Positions 31,250 to 41,385 of a stretch of 64,000 bases of DNA are shown here, in pieces (position 1 is the first letter of the stretch; the number at the start of each line of letters is the position of its first letter). The position numbers and the translations under genes are program-made. The stretch comes from Reinekea forsetii (lineage in GTDB: Bacteria; Pseudomonadota; Gammaproteobacteria; Pseudomonadales; Natronospirillaceae). Location of the stretch: assembly GCF_018860385.1 (NCBI RefSeq), contig NZ_JAHKPH010000008.1, forward strand, positions 318,782 through 382,781, in the 5' to 3' direction. The notes under the pieces were generated by a model, which was not told the origin of the DNA, did not search any database, and was given only the letters and a program-made list of their open reading frames with translations.

Positions 31250-34200
31250 AGCCGATCTCTATAGCGATTCAAGCGTTTGGACCGTTTGCTGATCGCCAAG
31301 TAGTGAACTTTACAGCATTAGGGGAGAACCCGTTATTTTTAATTAATGGCCCAACTGGCGCAGGCAAAAGCACGCTATTAGATGCCATTTGCTTTGCGTT
31401 GTACGGTGAAAGTACCGGCAAAGAACGCGAACCCGCTGCGATGCGTTGCGATTTGGCCCCACTCGATTTACCTACGGAAGTTACCTTCGATTTTTTATTA
31501 TCCGAACATGCCTATCGAGTGATCAGAACGCCAGCTCAAGAATTAACCAAGAAAAAAGGTACGGGTACTACCGTAAAGGGACCAACGGCTTTAGTGTATC
31601 GGTACAAAAATGCCAGTAGCTTTGAATCGGTTTCATTTAGCGAAAGCGATCAAAACGTAGAGCTTTTGCCGCTGAAAGGGGTGAAAGAAGTTAATGAATG
31701 GGTCAGTGACTTAACAGGGCTATCGAGTGAACAGTTCCGGCAAGTCATGGTGTTACCTCAAGGTCAGTTTCGCAAACTTCTATTAGCCGATTCTGACCAA
31801 CGTGAAACGATTTTCAGCCAGCTGTTTCAGACCCATATATTTAAACAAATAGAAGAACGGCTGAAACTAAAGTCGGCTGATTTACGAAATAACCGAAAGG
31901 CACTGAATGACAAGGTTTTTGGTTTATTAGATTCGGTTAACCTTGATGATAGCAGTACTCTAAATGAGCAGCTTCTAGCGGTAGAGCCAGAGTTTAAACA
32001 AGCAAAGAGTAACCTTGCGAGCACACAAAACAAACTTAAAAAAGCTGAACAAGAGTTTCAAGTCGCGCAAGAAATAGAGAAAAAAATTCAAAAGAAAGCA
32101 AGCTTAGCAGCAACGCTCCAGACTCTCGAAAAAGATCAGGTGACAATAAATAACCAGATAAAGTCGCTGGAGTTAGTAGAACGTGCGAATAAAATTAAAC
32201 CAATGCAGGTTCAAATGCAGCACTCAGTCGTGCGTTTAAAGCAAGAAACGGCGCAACAAGAAAATATTCAGCAAAAGGTTGAGAAGCTCAAAGCTCAGCG
32301 CGAAAATAATTTAGAACAATTAAAAGCGTTAGAGCCTTTATGGAAAAGCATAGACGATAAGAAACACAACCTTAAAGAATGGCAACGCAAGAAGCAGTTG
32401 TTAGCTGGGCTCATTGAAAATAAAACTCAGCTTAAACAGCTTGAAGAAAAGTCGGCAAACATTGAACAATCTATGGTCAGCGTGCAAGCTAAACTAACGC
32501 AAACAGAAGCATCAATTAAAGCCAACGCCACAGCTTTAAACGACAACGCTAAGAAACTGTTCGAGAAGCCAGCATTAGAAGTTGAGTTTAACCGTTTCGA
32601 ATACCTAGGGCGTATAAAAGCCAAAGTAGAGGAGGCGGCACAAAATATAGTTTCGCTTGATGAAACTATTAGCAAAAGCAAAGAGAGTTTTGCCCTGAAA
32701 GATCAACAGCAGAAACAGCTCCTAATAGCGCTTCAACAGGCTGAGCTTAGTTGGCATCAAGGTCAAGCGGCAGAATTGGCAAGGCAATTGAATATGGGTG
32801 AACCCTGTATGGTGTGTGGCAGTCTAGAACATCCTAACCCTGCTAATCAGGGTGCCGATGACTATGCGAGCAAAGAACAGGTCGATTCTGCGCGGAGTGT
32901 TTTGAATAGCAGCCAAAAACAAGTCAGCGAGTTGCAGGCTCAAATAACGACACTTGAGTTTCAGCGTGGAGAACTCATCAATCGAATCAACGAATTAAAT
33001 CAGGAGCTCGGAGAGCAACGTGAGGAGTCTATCGAATGGTTTAGAGCGCAGTGGCAGCGTTGTAAAACTGCGTTAAAAGAATTAGAACAGTTGGAAAAAA
33101 ATCAAATTGAACTGGAAAAACAACAACAAGCGCTCAGTCAAAAAGTTGAGAAATTCTCACAGCAAATTACAGAGCTAACGGCCACTCGCGATCAAAACAA
33201 GGTTGAGTGCTCTACGCTAGCCGCCAGAATTCAAGAAAAAGAAAGTGAATTTCCAGCCGAATATAGACAAGCCACAGCGGTTGACCAAAAAATAGACCAG
33301 CTGCAAGAAGAAATAGACTCCATAGCGCAGCAGCATCAGCAAGCCACGGAGCAACAGCAGGAAATTGCTCAACAGTTGTCGGCACAACAATCTTTGTTGT
33401 CCGATATAACCAACCGATTAAGCGAATTAACTAAGCTCGTTGAAATAGAGCGTTTAGCTTGGCAGCAAGCAATACAAAGCAGTGGATTCGCCAGTGAAGC
33501 ACAGTTTGAAGAGTTTTGTTGGAGTGAACAAAAAATTCAGCAACAGCAGAATATAGTTGACCAACATAAAGCCAAAGTGGCCGATACCAAAGCCCAGCTC
33601 AGCTATATTGAAACAGAATTAAAAGAATCGCCAGAGACCAATGTAGAGCAATTCAAACATCAAGTTGCCGAGCAAAAGCAAGCTTATGAAATAGCCAGCG
33701 AATTGTATAATCAGTTGGCGAATCAATATGAGTCTCTCAAACGCGTCGCCGATAAACTCAAGGCCATTCAAAGCGAAGTAGATGCGATAGAGGCCCAATA
33801 TAAAGTTGTGGGCACCTTAGCCGATGTTGCTAGTGGGCAAACAGGAAACAGAGTGAGCTTACAGCGTTACGTATTAGGGGTGTTATTAGATGATGTGCTT
33901 GCCGAGGCCAGTCAACGACTATTGTTAATGAGCAAAGGGCGGTACAGGCTAACCCGTAAGCTAGATCGCAGTAAGGGCAATAAAACATCGGGGTTAGAGC
34001 TTGAAATAGAAGACGCCTATTCAGGAGCGCGCCGTCCTGCGAATACTCTTTCAGGTGGCGAGTCTTTTATGGCAGCTTTGTCGCTCGCATTGGGACTTTC
34101 AGATGTGGTGCAAAGTTATTCTGGTGGCATAAAGCTTGAGACATTGTTTATAGATGAAGGTTTCGGATCGCTCGACATGGAATCGCTCGATTTAGCCATC

Positions 34201-34341
34201 CAAACACTAGTCGACTTACGTAAAAGCGGCCGCACTATTGGTATTATTTCGCACGTCAGTGAATTAAAAGAGCAGATGTCACAGCGAATAGATGTGACAC
34301 CTTCAGATCAGGGTAGTACGGTGAGCATAGTGGCCGCCTAG
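31246..34341 (+). CDS. sbcC: Exonuclease subunit SbcC (SMC-like ATPase)
   Basis: The Rad50-like ATPase of the SbcCD nuclease. The 1031-residue product has the N-terminal Walker A INGPTGAGKSTLLDAICFALYGES, two long Gln/Glu-rich coiled-coil arms, a central zinc hook Cys521-Met-Val-Cys524 (EPCMVCGSLEHP), and the C-terminal ABC half with LSGGESFMAALSLALGLSDV and the Walker B LETLFIDEGFGSLD. It overlaps sbcD by four bases. It converges on trxC with only 4 bp between stops, so there is no room for a separate terminator. Confidence 0.97.
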   Translation: MKPISIAIQAFGPFADRQVVNFTALGENPLFLINGPTGAGKSTLLDAICFALYGESTGKEREPAAMRCDLAPLDLPTEVTFDFLLSEHAYRVIRTPAQELTKKKGTGTTVKGPTALVYRYKNASSFESVSFSESDQNVELLPLKGVKEVNEWVSDLTGLSSEQFRQVMVLPQGQFRKLLLADSDQRETIFSQLFQTHIFKQIEERLKLKSADLRNNRKALNDKVFGLLDSVNLDDSSTLNEQLLAVEPEFKQAKSNLASTQNKLKKAEQEFQVAQEIEKKIQKKASLAATLQTLEKDQVTINNQIKSLELVERANKIKPMQVQMQHSVVRLKQETAQQENIQQKVEKLKAQRENNLEQLKALEPLWKSIDDKKHNLKEWQRKKQLLAGLIENKTQLKQLEEKSANIEQSMVSVQAKLTQTEASIKANATALNDNAKKLFEKPALEVEFNRFEYLGRIKAKVEEAAQNIVSLDETISKSKESFALKDQQQKQLLIALQQAELSWHQGQAAELARQLNMGEPCMVCGSLEHPNPANQGADDYASKEQVDSARSVLNSSQKQVSELQAQITTLEFQRGELINRINELNQELGEQREESIEWFRAQWQRCKTALKELEQLEKNQIELEKQQQALSQKVEKFSQQITELTATRDQNKVECSTLAARIQEKESEFPAEYRQATAVDQKIDQLQEEIDSIAQQHQQATEQQQEIAQQLSAQQSLLSDITNRLSELTKLVEIERLAWQQAIQSSGFASEAQFEEFCWSEQKIQQQQNIVDQHKAKVADTKAQLSYIETELKESPETNVEQFKHQVAEQKQAYEIASELYNQLANQYESLKRVADKLKAIQSEVDAIEAQYKVVGTLADVASGQTGNRVSLQRYVLGVLLDDVLAEASQRLLLMSKGRYRLTRKLDRSKGNKTSGLELEIEDAYSGARRPANTLSGGESFMAALSLALGLSDVVQSYSGGIKLETLFIDEGFGSLDMESLDLAIQTLVDLRKSGRTIGIISHVSELKEQMSQRIDVTPSDQGSTVSIVAA

Positions 34342-34345
34342 CGCG

Positions 34346-34780
34346 TTAAACACCTTGTTGTGTTAACCAGCTTTTGAGTTGTTTTAATGGCAGTGCGCCA
34401 CTCAATCGAGCAACTTCTTTGCCTTGCCTAAATAAAATTAAGGTGGGAATCGATTGGATTTTCCAGCGAGCAGCCGTGGTTTGGTTGCGCTCTGTGTCTA
34501 ACTTAGCGAATCTAAGTTTAGGTTCGAGTTCTTTAGTAGCCTGCTCAAATATCGGCGCAAAGTTTTTGCACGGTCCGCACCAAGATGCCCAGCAATCTAC
34601 TAAAACAGGTTGGTCGTTGTGGTTTAAGACAGCGGCTAAGTTCGCGCTGGTTAAGGTGATTGGCTTTGCGTTGAAAACCGGTGCTTTGCATTTGCCACAC
34701 TTAGGGTTATCGGATAATCGATTCTCTGGCAGGCGGTTGGTTGCATTGCATTTGGCGCAAGTAGCGTTAATGGTCGACAT
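34346..34780 (-). CDS. trxC: Thioredoxin 2
   Basis: A cytoplasmic disulfide reductase. The 144-residue product has the TrxC-specific N-terminal zinc domain with Cys8-x2-Cys11 and Cys28-x2-Cys31, then a thioredoxin fold with the active site Trp67-Cys68-Gly-Pro-Cys71 (ASWCGPCKNFAP), the conserved cis-Pro region IPTLILFRQG, and a terminal helix. It lies downstream of the M28 peptidase gene on the same strand, but a hairpin separates them. Confidence 0.95.
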   Translation of the reverse strand: MSTINATCAKCNATNRLPENRLSDNPKCGKCKAPVFNAKPITLTSANLAAVLNHNDQPVLVDCWASWCGPCKNFAPIFEQATKELEPKLRFAKLDTERNQTTAARWKIQSIPTLILFRQGKEVARLSGALPLKQLKSWLTQQGV

Positions 34781-34825
34781 AGCATTTCATACTCTTTAAA
34801 GCGGTGATGCTATGTTAGTCAAATT

Positions 34826-34849
34826 AGGCCGCTCAATAAAGAGCGGCCT
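34826..34849 (-). terminator. Hairpin between M28 peptidase gene and trxC
   Basis: AGGCCGCTC (34826-34834) and GAGCGGCCT (34841-34849) form a perfect 9-bp stem with a 6-base loop. On the minus strand it follows the peptidase stop by 14 bp and is trailed by AATTT, so it is a likely though weak terminator for that gene. Confidence 0.6.
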
Positions 34850-34863
34850 TTCATAAGGTGCGG

Positions 34864-36495
34864 CTATTTAATCCAATATTTACCCCAGTGAGTAATATCG
34901 TATTGTTGGTTTTGCTGAACCGAACGTAGCATTTGGATGGTAGGCGCAGGTGCTTCGGCTGCGGCTATTTCATCATCTATGGCTTTCGTTGTGTTGGCGA
35001 AAACGCTCGTCACATAAGCTATGGCATCGGCATTCACTTCCAGTGCCCGTTCATTGACATTGTTAATATCATCGCAGTCGGCATGGTAGCATTCATCAAA
35101 CGCAACATCGGCAAAGCCGCCGTAAAGTGCAGCTTGTTCTGCTGATTTTATGCCCTCGGCCCCAGTGAATAATCCACCGAAAGCAACACCTTGTAAGAAG
35201 AACTCAGCGTAATCTGATCGGAATGAAATCTCACTGCCTTCGAATGGCTCAGCTCGTAAGTTGAAATAACGCTCGAACATACCTTCAGTAGCTGCTGATC
35301 CTGGCGGACCTTGTAGATCAAATTCTGAGCCGTCACCATCGTATAAACCATAGAAGTAGTTTGGTGAGCCGATCATGTCGAAGTTTAGGTAAACTTTAAT
35401 TTTAGCCAACTCTTCAGGGCTTAAGCGTTGAACGTAATCGGTAGAGCCCACTAAACCGGCTTCTTCTGCTCCCCACCATGCAAAGCGTACTTTGTTCTTA
35501 ATGCGAGCACGCTTTAGCAGGTTAGCCATTTCTAAAACGGCGGCACTGCCTGTTCCGTTGTCATTAATGCCTGCACCTTCGAAAACAGAGTCTAGGTGTG
35601 CGCCTAGCATCACGATGTTATCTGGATCGCCCCAGCGCGTTTCCGCAATAACGTTGTCTACTGATCGAACTTCACGCAAAACATCGGCCATCATAGAAAG
35701 CGTTTGTGTTGGTTCACTGGCCCATGCAACGCCATTGTCATAGGTTGCGAAAAATACTGGGATACCGCCAGCATATTCTGACCCTAAGGTACCGCGAATT
35801 AATCCAGTACGGTCTTCAGAGTTACCTTGGTTAAAGACTATCGCTCCAACGGCACCGGCGGCGGCAGCGTTTTCGGCTTTAACACTGAAGGCACATGCGC
35901 CACGTTGAACTAGGGCGATATTTCCCGCGGTAAACCCAGCGAAATCTTCGGGTTCACAGCCACTGGTAGAAGCATTGCCCAGCCCGAGATCTAAGTCTAC
36001 GGCTTCGACCATCGCGGTGACATTACCGGCTTCAGTTTGTGACATATAGGTAAAATCGACATCCCATTCATAGCTAGTGGGTACTGGCGCTAAAGACGAC
36101 AATTGGCCGTCTCCCAGCTCATAAAAAGCGTTAAAATCAAAAGAGTCGTAGGTGACTTTGTAGCCCATTTTTCTGAGTTTATGTGCAACGTAATCTACCG
36201 ATTCAGTATACCCATCTAACCCTGCGGCACGCGTGCCAAGGTTATTATCTGCAATTTCTTGTAAATCTTCTAAATACTCCATTACGTTGGAGGCTTGCAT
36301 GCACCGTGGCATATAAAATGGTGATGCGCCAAATGTAAATCGGCATTCAAACGGGTGGAGGCTGTTATCGCTCCAAAAATCATCTAAGAAAGTGGATACA
36401 TTCGGTGGCACATTATTAGCAAATGCACCTGAACTTAAAGCTACTGCGCAGGTTACGCCAGCGAGAATTGTGGTCTTTTTTATTATTTTTTGCAT
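34864..36495 (-). CDS. Secreted M28-family aminopeptidase with PA domain
   Basis: A 543-residue exported zinc aminopeptidase. A Sec signal peptide occupies about residues 1-27 (IIKKTTILAGVTCAVALSSGAFA). A protease-associated domain sits in the middle (FTAGNIALVQRGACAFSVKAENAAAAGAVGAIVFNQGN). The M28 catalytic region has the zinc and acid ligands in order: GAHLDSVFEGAGINDNGTGSAA, WWGAEEAGLVGS, LNFDMIGSPN, and the last His in CYHADCDDINN. This last motif matches secreted leucine aminopeptidases. It may be exported by the type II secretion system whose N, C and D genes are in the window, but that is inference. Confidence 0.93.
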   Translation of the reverse strand: MQKIIKKTTILAGVTCAVALSSGAFANNVPPNVSTFLDDFWSDNSLHPFECRFTFGASPFYMPRCMQASNVMEYLEDLQEIADNNLGTRAAGLDGYTESVDYVAHKLRKMGYKVTYDSFDFNAFYELGDGQLSSLAPVPTSYEWDVDFTYMSQTEAGNVTAMVEAVDLDLGLGNASTSGCEPEDFAGFTAGNIALVQRGACAFSVKAENAAAAGAVGAIVFNQGNSEDRTGLIRGTLGSEYAGGIPVFFATYDNGVAWASEPTQTLSMMADVLREVRSVDNVIAETRWGDPDNIVMLGAHLDSVFEGAGINDNGTGSAAVLEMANLLKRARIKNKVRFAWWGAEEAGLVGSTDYVQRLSPEELAKIKVYLNFDMIGSPNYFYGLYDGDGSEFDLQGPPGSAATEGMFERYFNLRAEPFEGSEISFRSDYAEFFLQGVAFGGLFTGAEGIKSAEQAALYGGFADVAFDECYHADCDDINNVNERALEVNADAIAYVTSVFANTTKAIDDEIAAAEAPAPTIQMLRSVQQNQQYDITHWGKYWIK

Positions 36496-36917
36496 AATTT
36501 TCTCTACTATTCGTTTGAAAAATTATGCTTGTAACGACGGCCAATAAAATTGAAAGCTACTGACCTACAAGCGTTTACCTTGTTTGAACAGCACAATCAA
36601 AAAGGATCTAAAATGTAGCCTGTTTTTAAGGTGAGGCTCTAACTTTTTGAAAAATATTTATTATTGCCTTTGTAACCCTAAGTTAACAAAATCGACATAA
36701 TTTGCCTGTTTTGGCTTAAATATGTGACCTGCGTCTAAAAAAATGATGGTATGCGTCCTGCGCATTTCTTAAATGAAAGATTGAAACATTCAATTTAATT
36801 CAAATCACACTAAACAGATATTTAGTTAGTAAAAAACAAAAGGACTTTCGTCAGCTTGTGTTTTAGTAGTAGCGGCCTTATGTTAATGCTTTAGAATAAG
36901 TATAAGGATACGGCTGT
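36496..36917. other. 422-bp divergent intergenic region
   Basis: AT-rich spacer between the leftward M28 peptidase gene and the rightward tldD gene; it must hold both promoters. I see no frame longer than a few dozen codons and no strong hairpin. A TTGAA-ACA-TTCAA inverted repeat near 36782 and a TAGAAT-like -10 before tldD (about 36891) are the only hints, both weak. Confidence 0.6.
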
Positions 36918-38303
36918 ATGTTTAACCCCTCACATGCTCAATCGGTTATTGATCACGCGCTGGCCATGGGCGCTGATTTTGCCGAGTTATTTATAGAGCG
37001 CCAAATTAGAAGCACCGTAGAAACGCTTACCGGTAAGGTAAAAGACATTAATTCCGGCATCGACTTCGGCATTGGTGTTCGGTTGGTTTTTGGTTTTAAA
37101 GTGCTTTATGGGTACACCAACAAAGCCGATGTAAATGAATTAAAGCGTATTGTAAGTGACTTAGCGGCCAAAGATCGCCGAGACCCAACCCTTACTTTAA
37201 AAGCCTTCAAATACGCTCAATACGCAAACATTCACCCAGCCACAAAAGTACTCTCACACGATCACCAAGTGGCCAGCAAAATAGAGTACTTGTTAGCCGC
37301 TGATGATGCAGCTCGGAAAGCAAACAGCGCCATTGAGCAAGTGTCAGGCTCGGTAGGGCAACGCGAACAGGCCATTGAAATATTTAACAGCGAAGGTCTA
37401 CACGCACAAGATACTCGCCACTACATTCGCGCAAGAACGACGGCTGTAGCGACTAACGGTGACGAACAAGCCACTGGCTACGACGACGATGGCGGTTTAT
37501 TGGGCTGGGAGCTCGAAAACCGATTAAATGCTAAAGCCATGGGCGAAGAAGCCGCTCGTATGGCCATGGTTAACTTAGGTGCAAAAGCCTGCCCTTCAGG
37601 GCGCATGCCCGTTGTGATTGGTAATGGTTTTGGCGGCGTAATTTTTCATGAGGCCTGTGGACATTTATTAGAAACCACGTCGGTTGCGAAAAAGGCATCT
37701 GTTTTTCATGATCAGTTAGGTGAAATGATCGCGAACCCAGTCGTAAACGCAGTAGACGATGGCACCATGGCCAATGAATGGGGCAGCATTAATATTGATG
37801 ACGAAGGTATGGCTACGCAAAAAACACAGCTGATCAAAGATGGTCAGCTGGTAAACTTTTTAGCCGATCGTCAAGGCAGCTTAAAAACAGGGCTTGCACG
37901 CTCTGGCTCTGGGCGTCGCGAATCTTATAAATTTGCACCCACTTCACGCATGCGTAACACGTTTATTGAGCCGGGTACCGATTCTTTCGATGACATGATT
38001 AGCAGTATCGAAAAGGGTATTTACGCAAAACGCATGGGCGGTGGCTCTGTTCAACCGGGCACAGGGGAGTTTAATTTTGCAGTAACCGAAGGTTACTACG
38101 TAGAAGATGGAAAAATTCAGTACCCTGTAAAAGCGGCCACATTAATTAGTACTGGACCACAGGTATTAAAAGAGATATCGATGGTATCGGATGATTTTAA
38201 GCTGGCTTGTGGCATGTGTGGATCAATTAGTGGTGCTGTACCAACTACCGTAGGGCAACCGGCATTAAAAGTGGATGATATTTTGGTAGGAGGGAACGCC
38301 TAA
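36918..38303 (+). CDS. tldD: TldD-family metalloprotease
   Basis: TldD pairs with TldE/PmbA as a heterodimeric zinc protease acting on unfolded peptides (in E. coli it matures microcin B17 and degrades CcdA). The 461-residue product carries the catalytic HExxxH at residues 244-248 (FHEACGHLLE) within the family signature, and the C-terminal ACGMCGS with the third zinc ligand Cys, preceded by the glycine-rich VQPGTGEFNFAVTEGYYVEDGK. AAGGA precedes the ATG. Its stop overlaps the start of its partner gene. Confidence 0.94.
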   Translation: MFNPSHAQSVIDHALAMGADFAELFIERQIRSTVETLTGKVKDINSGIDFGIGVRLVFGFKVLYGYTNKADVNELKRIVSDLAAKDRRDPTLTLKAFKYAQYANIHPATKVLSHDHQVASKIEYLLAADDAARKANSAIEQVSGSVGQREQAIEIFNSEGLHAQDTRHYIRARTTAVATNGDEQATGYDDDGGLLGWELENRLNAKAMGEEAARMAMVNLGAKACPSGRMPVVIGNGFGGVIFHEACGHLLETTSVAKKASVFHDQLGEMIANPVVNAVDDGTMANEWGSINIDDEGMATQKTQLIKDGQLVNFLADRQGSLKTGLARSGSGRRESYKFAPTSRMRNTFIEPGTDSFDDMISSIEKGIYAKRMGGGSVQPGTGEFNFAVTEGYYVEDGKIQYPVKAATLISTGPQVLKEISMVSDDFKLACGMCGSISGAVPTTVGQPALKVDDILVGGNA

Positions 38304-39631
38304 TGCAACATTCAGATATTCAAAAAGTGCTCGATCAAGTGAGTGCAGCCGGTGCATCGGGTGATCTTATTGTTGATGGTGGAGAATCGGTGTCGTTAAA
38401 AGCAAATGCCGGTGCACTAGAAGAACATGCCGTTCGCTCTAGCCAAATATTAGGCTTAAGAGTGATAAAAGATCAAAAGGTGGGCATTGCCTACAGTGAA
38501 GCCACCGATGAAGAGGCTATAACTCAGCTAGTTAACCAGGCATTGACGAATGCCAGCTACAGCGAAATTAATGCCGATGAATCTTTGTTAGGCAATCAAG
38601 CGCAATTGGTTACAGACGATGCCGTATTAGCGCCAAAAGATACCACCAGTATTGAAGAAAAAATTGAATTTGCATTAGCCTTAGAAGCTCAGCTATTGAA
38701 AAAAGATAAAATTCAAAGCGTGCCATACAATGGCGTAACGCACAGCACCAGTACACGTTCAGTTTATTCAACCGCGGGTTTAAGCGCGCAAAGTAAAGCC
38801 AGTTCAGCCGTTGCTTACGCCTATGCACTAGCGGCTGACGGTGACAAAAACGCCATGTCGGGTATTGGGCAAGCAAGCAGGCAGTTTACTGAGCTCAATG
38901 TTGAAAGCATTGTAGAGCCAACCTGGGAAGACTGCATGGCGCTGTTGAAAGGCACCCCTGTACCGACAAAGCACTACGATGTGATCTTTGACCCTAACCA
39001 ACAGGCCGATATTTTTGACGTGTTTACGATGGCGCTGTCTGGTAAATCGGCTAAAGATGGCTTGAACCCTTGGCGAGAAAAATTGGGAAAAACGGTGGCC
39101 GATGAACGGTTAAGTTTAATAGATAGTCCAACCAACACTGACGGGTTTGGATACCAGTTATTTGATGTTGAAGGGGTCGCTTGCCGCGATGTTTCCATTA
39201 TTTCCCAAGGGTCTTTATCGACACTACTGCACAACAGTGCTACGGCGCATTACTTTGGAATAGAAAGCACTGGGCATGCTAGCCGAAGCCCTAAATCGGC
39301 CTTATCGGTGGGTGCGCACCAGTTGGTGGTTGGCGCGGGTGATGCCAACAAAAGCGAGCTTGAGCAAGGTGAATACCTATATATCACCGAGCTCTCGGGT
39401 ACTCACAGTGGTGCGAATGCCATTTCTGGTGATTTTAGTTTTGGTGCGTCGGGTTACCTTTGCAACGACGGTGAACGATTACAGCCTGTAAGAGGGATCA
39501 CCATTGCGGGTAACTTCTATGACATGCTTAAACGCATTACCTGCATAGGAGACACACAACATTGGAACTGGCAGCGATCCAGTCTAATGGCCAGCATCCG
39601 CTTTGCAGATTTAGCCGTTTCAGGCTCGTAA
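38303..39631 (+). CDS. pmbA: TldE/PmbA-family partner protease subunit
   Basis: The second subunit of the TldD/TldE protease. The 442-residue product has the family fold (SLKANAGALEEHAVRSSQILGLRVIKDQKVGIAYSEA near the N-terminus; the C-terminal SGANAISGDFSFGASGYLCNDGE motif) but, like other TldE proteins, no HExxxH. Its ATG overlaps the tldD stop, giving strict coupling. In E. coli the two genes are far apart, so the adjacency is notable but common elsewhere. A strong terminator follows. Confidence 0.92.
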   Translation: MQHSDIQKVLDQVSAAGASGDLIVDGGESVSLKANAGALEEHAVRSSQILGLRVIKDQKVGIAYSEATDEEAITQLVNQALTNASYSEINADESLLGNQAQLVTDDAVLAPKDTTSIEEKIEFALALEAQLLKKDKIQSVPYNGVTHSTSTRSVYSTAGLSAQSKASSAVAYAYALAADGDKNAMSGIGQASRQFTELNVESIVEPTWEDCMALLKGTPVPTKHYDVIFDPNQQADIFDVFTMALSGKSAKDGLNPWREKLGKTVADERLSLIDSPTNTDGFGYQLFDVEGVACRDVSIISQGSLSTLLHNSATAHYFGIESTGHASRSPKSALSVGAHQLVVGAGDANKSELEQGEYLYITELSGTHSGANAISGDFSFGASGYLCNDGERLQPVRGITIAGNFYDMLKRITCIGDTQHWNWQRSSLMASIRFADLAVSGS

Positions 39632-39647
39632 GTTTTGCAATGTCAAC

Positions 39648-39672
39648 GCCCGCATGTTGCGGGCTTTTTTTT
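39648..39672 (+). terminator. Rho-independent terminator after pmbA
   Basis: GCCCGCA (39648-39654), loop TGT, TGCGGGC (39658-39664), then eight T. It lies 16 bp after the pmbA stop, just before the stop of the leftward DUF2235 gene. Confidence 0.95.
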
Positions 39673-39677
39673 ACCAG

Positions 39678-40715
39678 TTAATAAGGCTCAACCGGTAATG
39701 GCTTTTCACTATTCGCCGAAAATGCCTTTAAAGGTTTGGCATGGTATTTCGACTTTGCCATTCTATCGAGCACACTTTGATGTACAAAAGTAGGGATCTC
39801 TTTAGGGTCGGGTATGTCCCTAACTTTTTTCCCCAGCATGACAATTAACCCTTTAAAAGAGTTATTAAGCTTAGTGGTAACATTGAGGGATTTCTTAGGC
39901 ACTTTTATATGTGGCTTTACCGTTAAACCAAATTTTTCAGCTTCGCTTACCATCCACATCAGTGCGAAATCAGACTGCAAACTCCCCTTGCTGGGTGGAT
40001 TACCGCCGCCAATATCAGAATGTGAACCGCAAAACCAAACTTGTTTTAAATCGACACTAGGGCGGGGTTGCCAAAGCGTTGGGGCAAAATCATCTCGCTG
40101 CTCATCTAACGCCAATGCATGGCGTGCCACCTTTATATTGCTGCCCATTTTATTATCGTAAAAAACATGCTTCTTTTTAAGTAAGCCAAACAAAGTGAAA
40201 GGAATGCCCATAGCGCCGACGGTATCCCATGCGCCAATAAAATCTATTTTAGGTTTACCCGCAACGGCAAAGCTTGAGCGAAATTTTTTAGCTTTAGCGC
40301 TGTTTGGAGAGTGCTTAGGGTTTTTATAAAGATCAAACGCCGCATTGACTTGGTTACCGTGCTCGCTTTTTAGAATATGGCAGGTATTGATAAGCCCGCA
40401 CAGGCTACGCACCGTATATGCACCACGGCTAAACCCAAACAGAAAAATTTTATCGTTTTTCTCATAGTTTTGAACAATAAAGCGATAGCAATCCATCACG
40501 TTCTTTTCTAAGCCCGCACCAAAAGCACCGCCGCTGGCTTTATCGTGGTAGGTGCCTATACCCCAATCGTAAAAGACTACTTGCTTCTCATTGTTTTTAT
40601 TTTTAGGGGCAATAGCCCGAGACAGTTTTAGTACGTTGGTTGGAATATCTTTTTCGAGGTCTTCTTCTGGTTTATTCCAGGTACCGTCTGAGCAAATAAC
40701 AATAGTTTTAGACAT
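39678..40715 (-). CDS. DUF2235-family alpha/beta hydrolase
   Basis: A 345-residue protein with a DUF2235 fold (the family that includes the Tle1 phospholipase effectors of type VI secretion). It begins IVICSDGTWNKPEED and has the nucleophile elbow LFGFSRGAYTVRSLCGLI, an Asp segment (DFIGAWDTVGAMGIP), and WFCGSHSDIGGG near the catalytic His. It has no signal peptide or PAAR/VgrG link and no neighbouring immunity gene, so a housekeeping hydrolase is as likely as an effector. It is a single-gene unit. Confidence 0.82.
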   Translation of the reverse strand: MSKTIVICSDGTWNKPEEDLEKDIPTNVLKLSRAIAPKNKNNEKQVVFYDWGIGTYHDKASGGAFGAGLEKNVMDCYRFIVQNYEKNDKIFLFGFSRGAYTVRSLCGLINTCHILKSEHGNQVNAAFDLYKNPKHSPNSAKAKKFRSSFAVAGKPKIDFIGAWDTVGAMGIPFTLFGLLKKKHVFYDNKMGSNIKVARHALALDEQRDDFAPTLWQPRPSVDLKQVWFCGSHSDIGGGNPPSKGSLQSDFALMWMVSEAEKFGLTVKPHIKVPKKSLNVTTKLNNSFKGLIVMLGKKVRDIPDPKEIPTFVHQSVLDRMAKSKYHAKPLKAFSANSEKPLPVEPY

Positions 40716-40809
40716 GGAAAACCCCTGTGTTGTTATTGTGAAGCCTTAGAATAGGCGTATTAATAAGCCCTGAGCAAATATTGCCGCCGTTTATGTGATT
40801 AACGCCGCA

Positions 40810-41229
40810 TTAAAATAATTTAATGCCAAAATAACTAACCAATTTTGACCATAGCGCAACCAACACCACAGTTAATGTACATACGAAGACTAAACTTAAC
40901 CAAAACCCAAATTTGCGATACGCCAACGGAAACACCAAAAACATAGGCAAGGTGGGGATAACGTACCAAAAGGTATAAAACGCATGCTTAGTAATTTTGT
41001 CGGCCGCTGCACCTTCCACATGCAACCAAATAAGCACAAGTAAAGTAACAATCGGCAACGATGCAATCAACGCGCCCAAATTTGCACTGCGTTTTGCAAC
41101 TTCAGAAATAAGAACCACCAGTGCCGCGGTAATGAGGTATTTGTATAAAATAAACATAGTTTGGCTTTTATTGTTTTTTAATACTTTAACAGTATCTGCT
41201 TGTGCATCGTACTCAAAAATACCATTCAA
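40810..41229 (-). CDS. DUF3147-family small membrane protein
   Basis: A protein with four hydrophobic helices (about YLITAALVVLISEVAK, NLGALIASLPIVTLLVLIW, FYTFWYVIPTLPMFLVFPLA and LSLVFVCTLTVVLVALW) resembling the DUF3147 family; function unknown. The start is uncertain: 41229 gives 139 residues with a 24-residue hydrophilic leader, while the ATG at 41157 begins directly at the first membrane helix (115 residues) and fits the family better. Neither has a clear ribosome site. Confidence 0.7.
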   Translation of the reverse strand: MNGIFEYDAQADTVKVLKNNKSQTMFILYKYLITAALVVLISEVAKRSANLGALIASLPIVTLLVLIWLHVEGAAADKITKHAFYTFWYVIPTLPMFLVFPLAYRKFGFWLSLVFVCTLTVVLVALWSKLVSYFGIKLF

Positions 41230-41385
41230 ATGGTTAAATATGTACTTTTTTAACGCCTAAGTGACGATCGTCACTGCGTCACCGCAGCTTGTTCTTGATG
41301 ATGTCTATTAAACCTAGATCAAGCGCAATGCTTTGCGGCTGTATTGATCCCACTGTAAACCAACAACAAACACAGGGGACTTATC

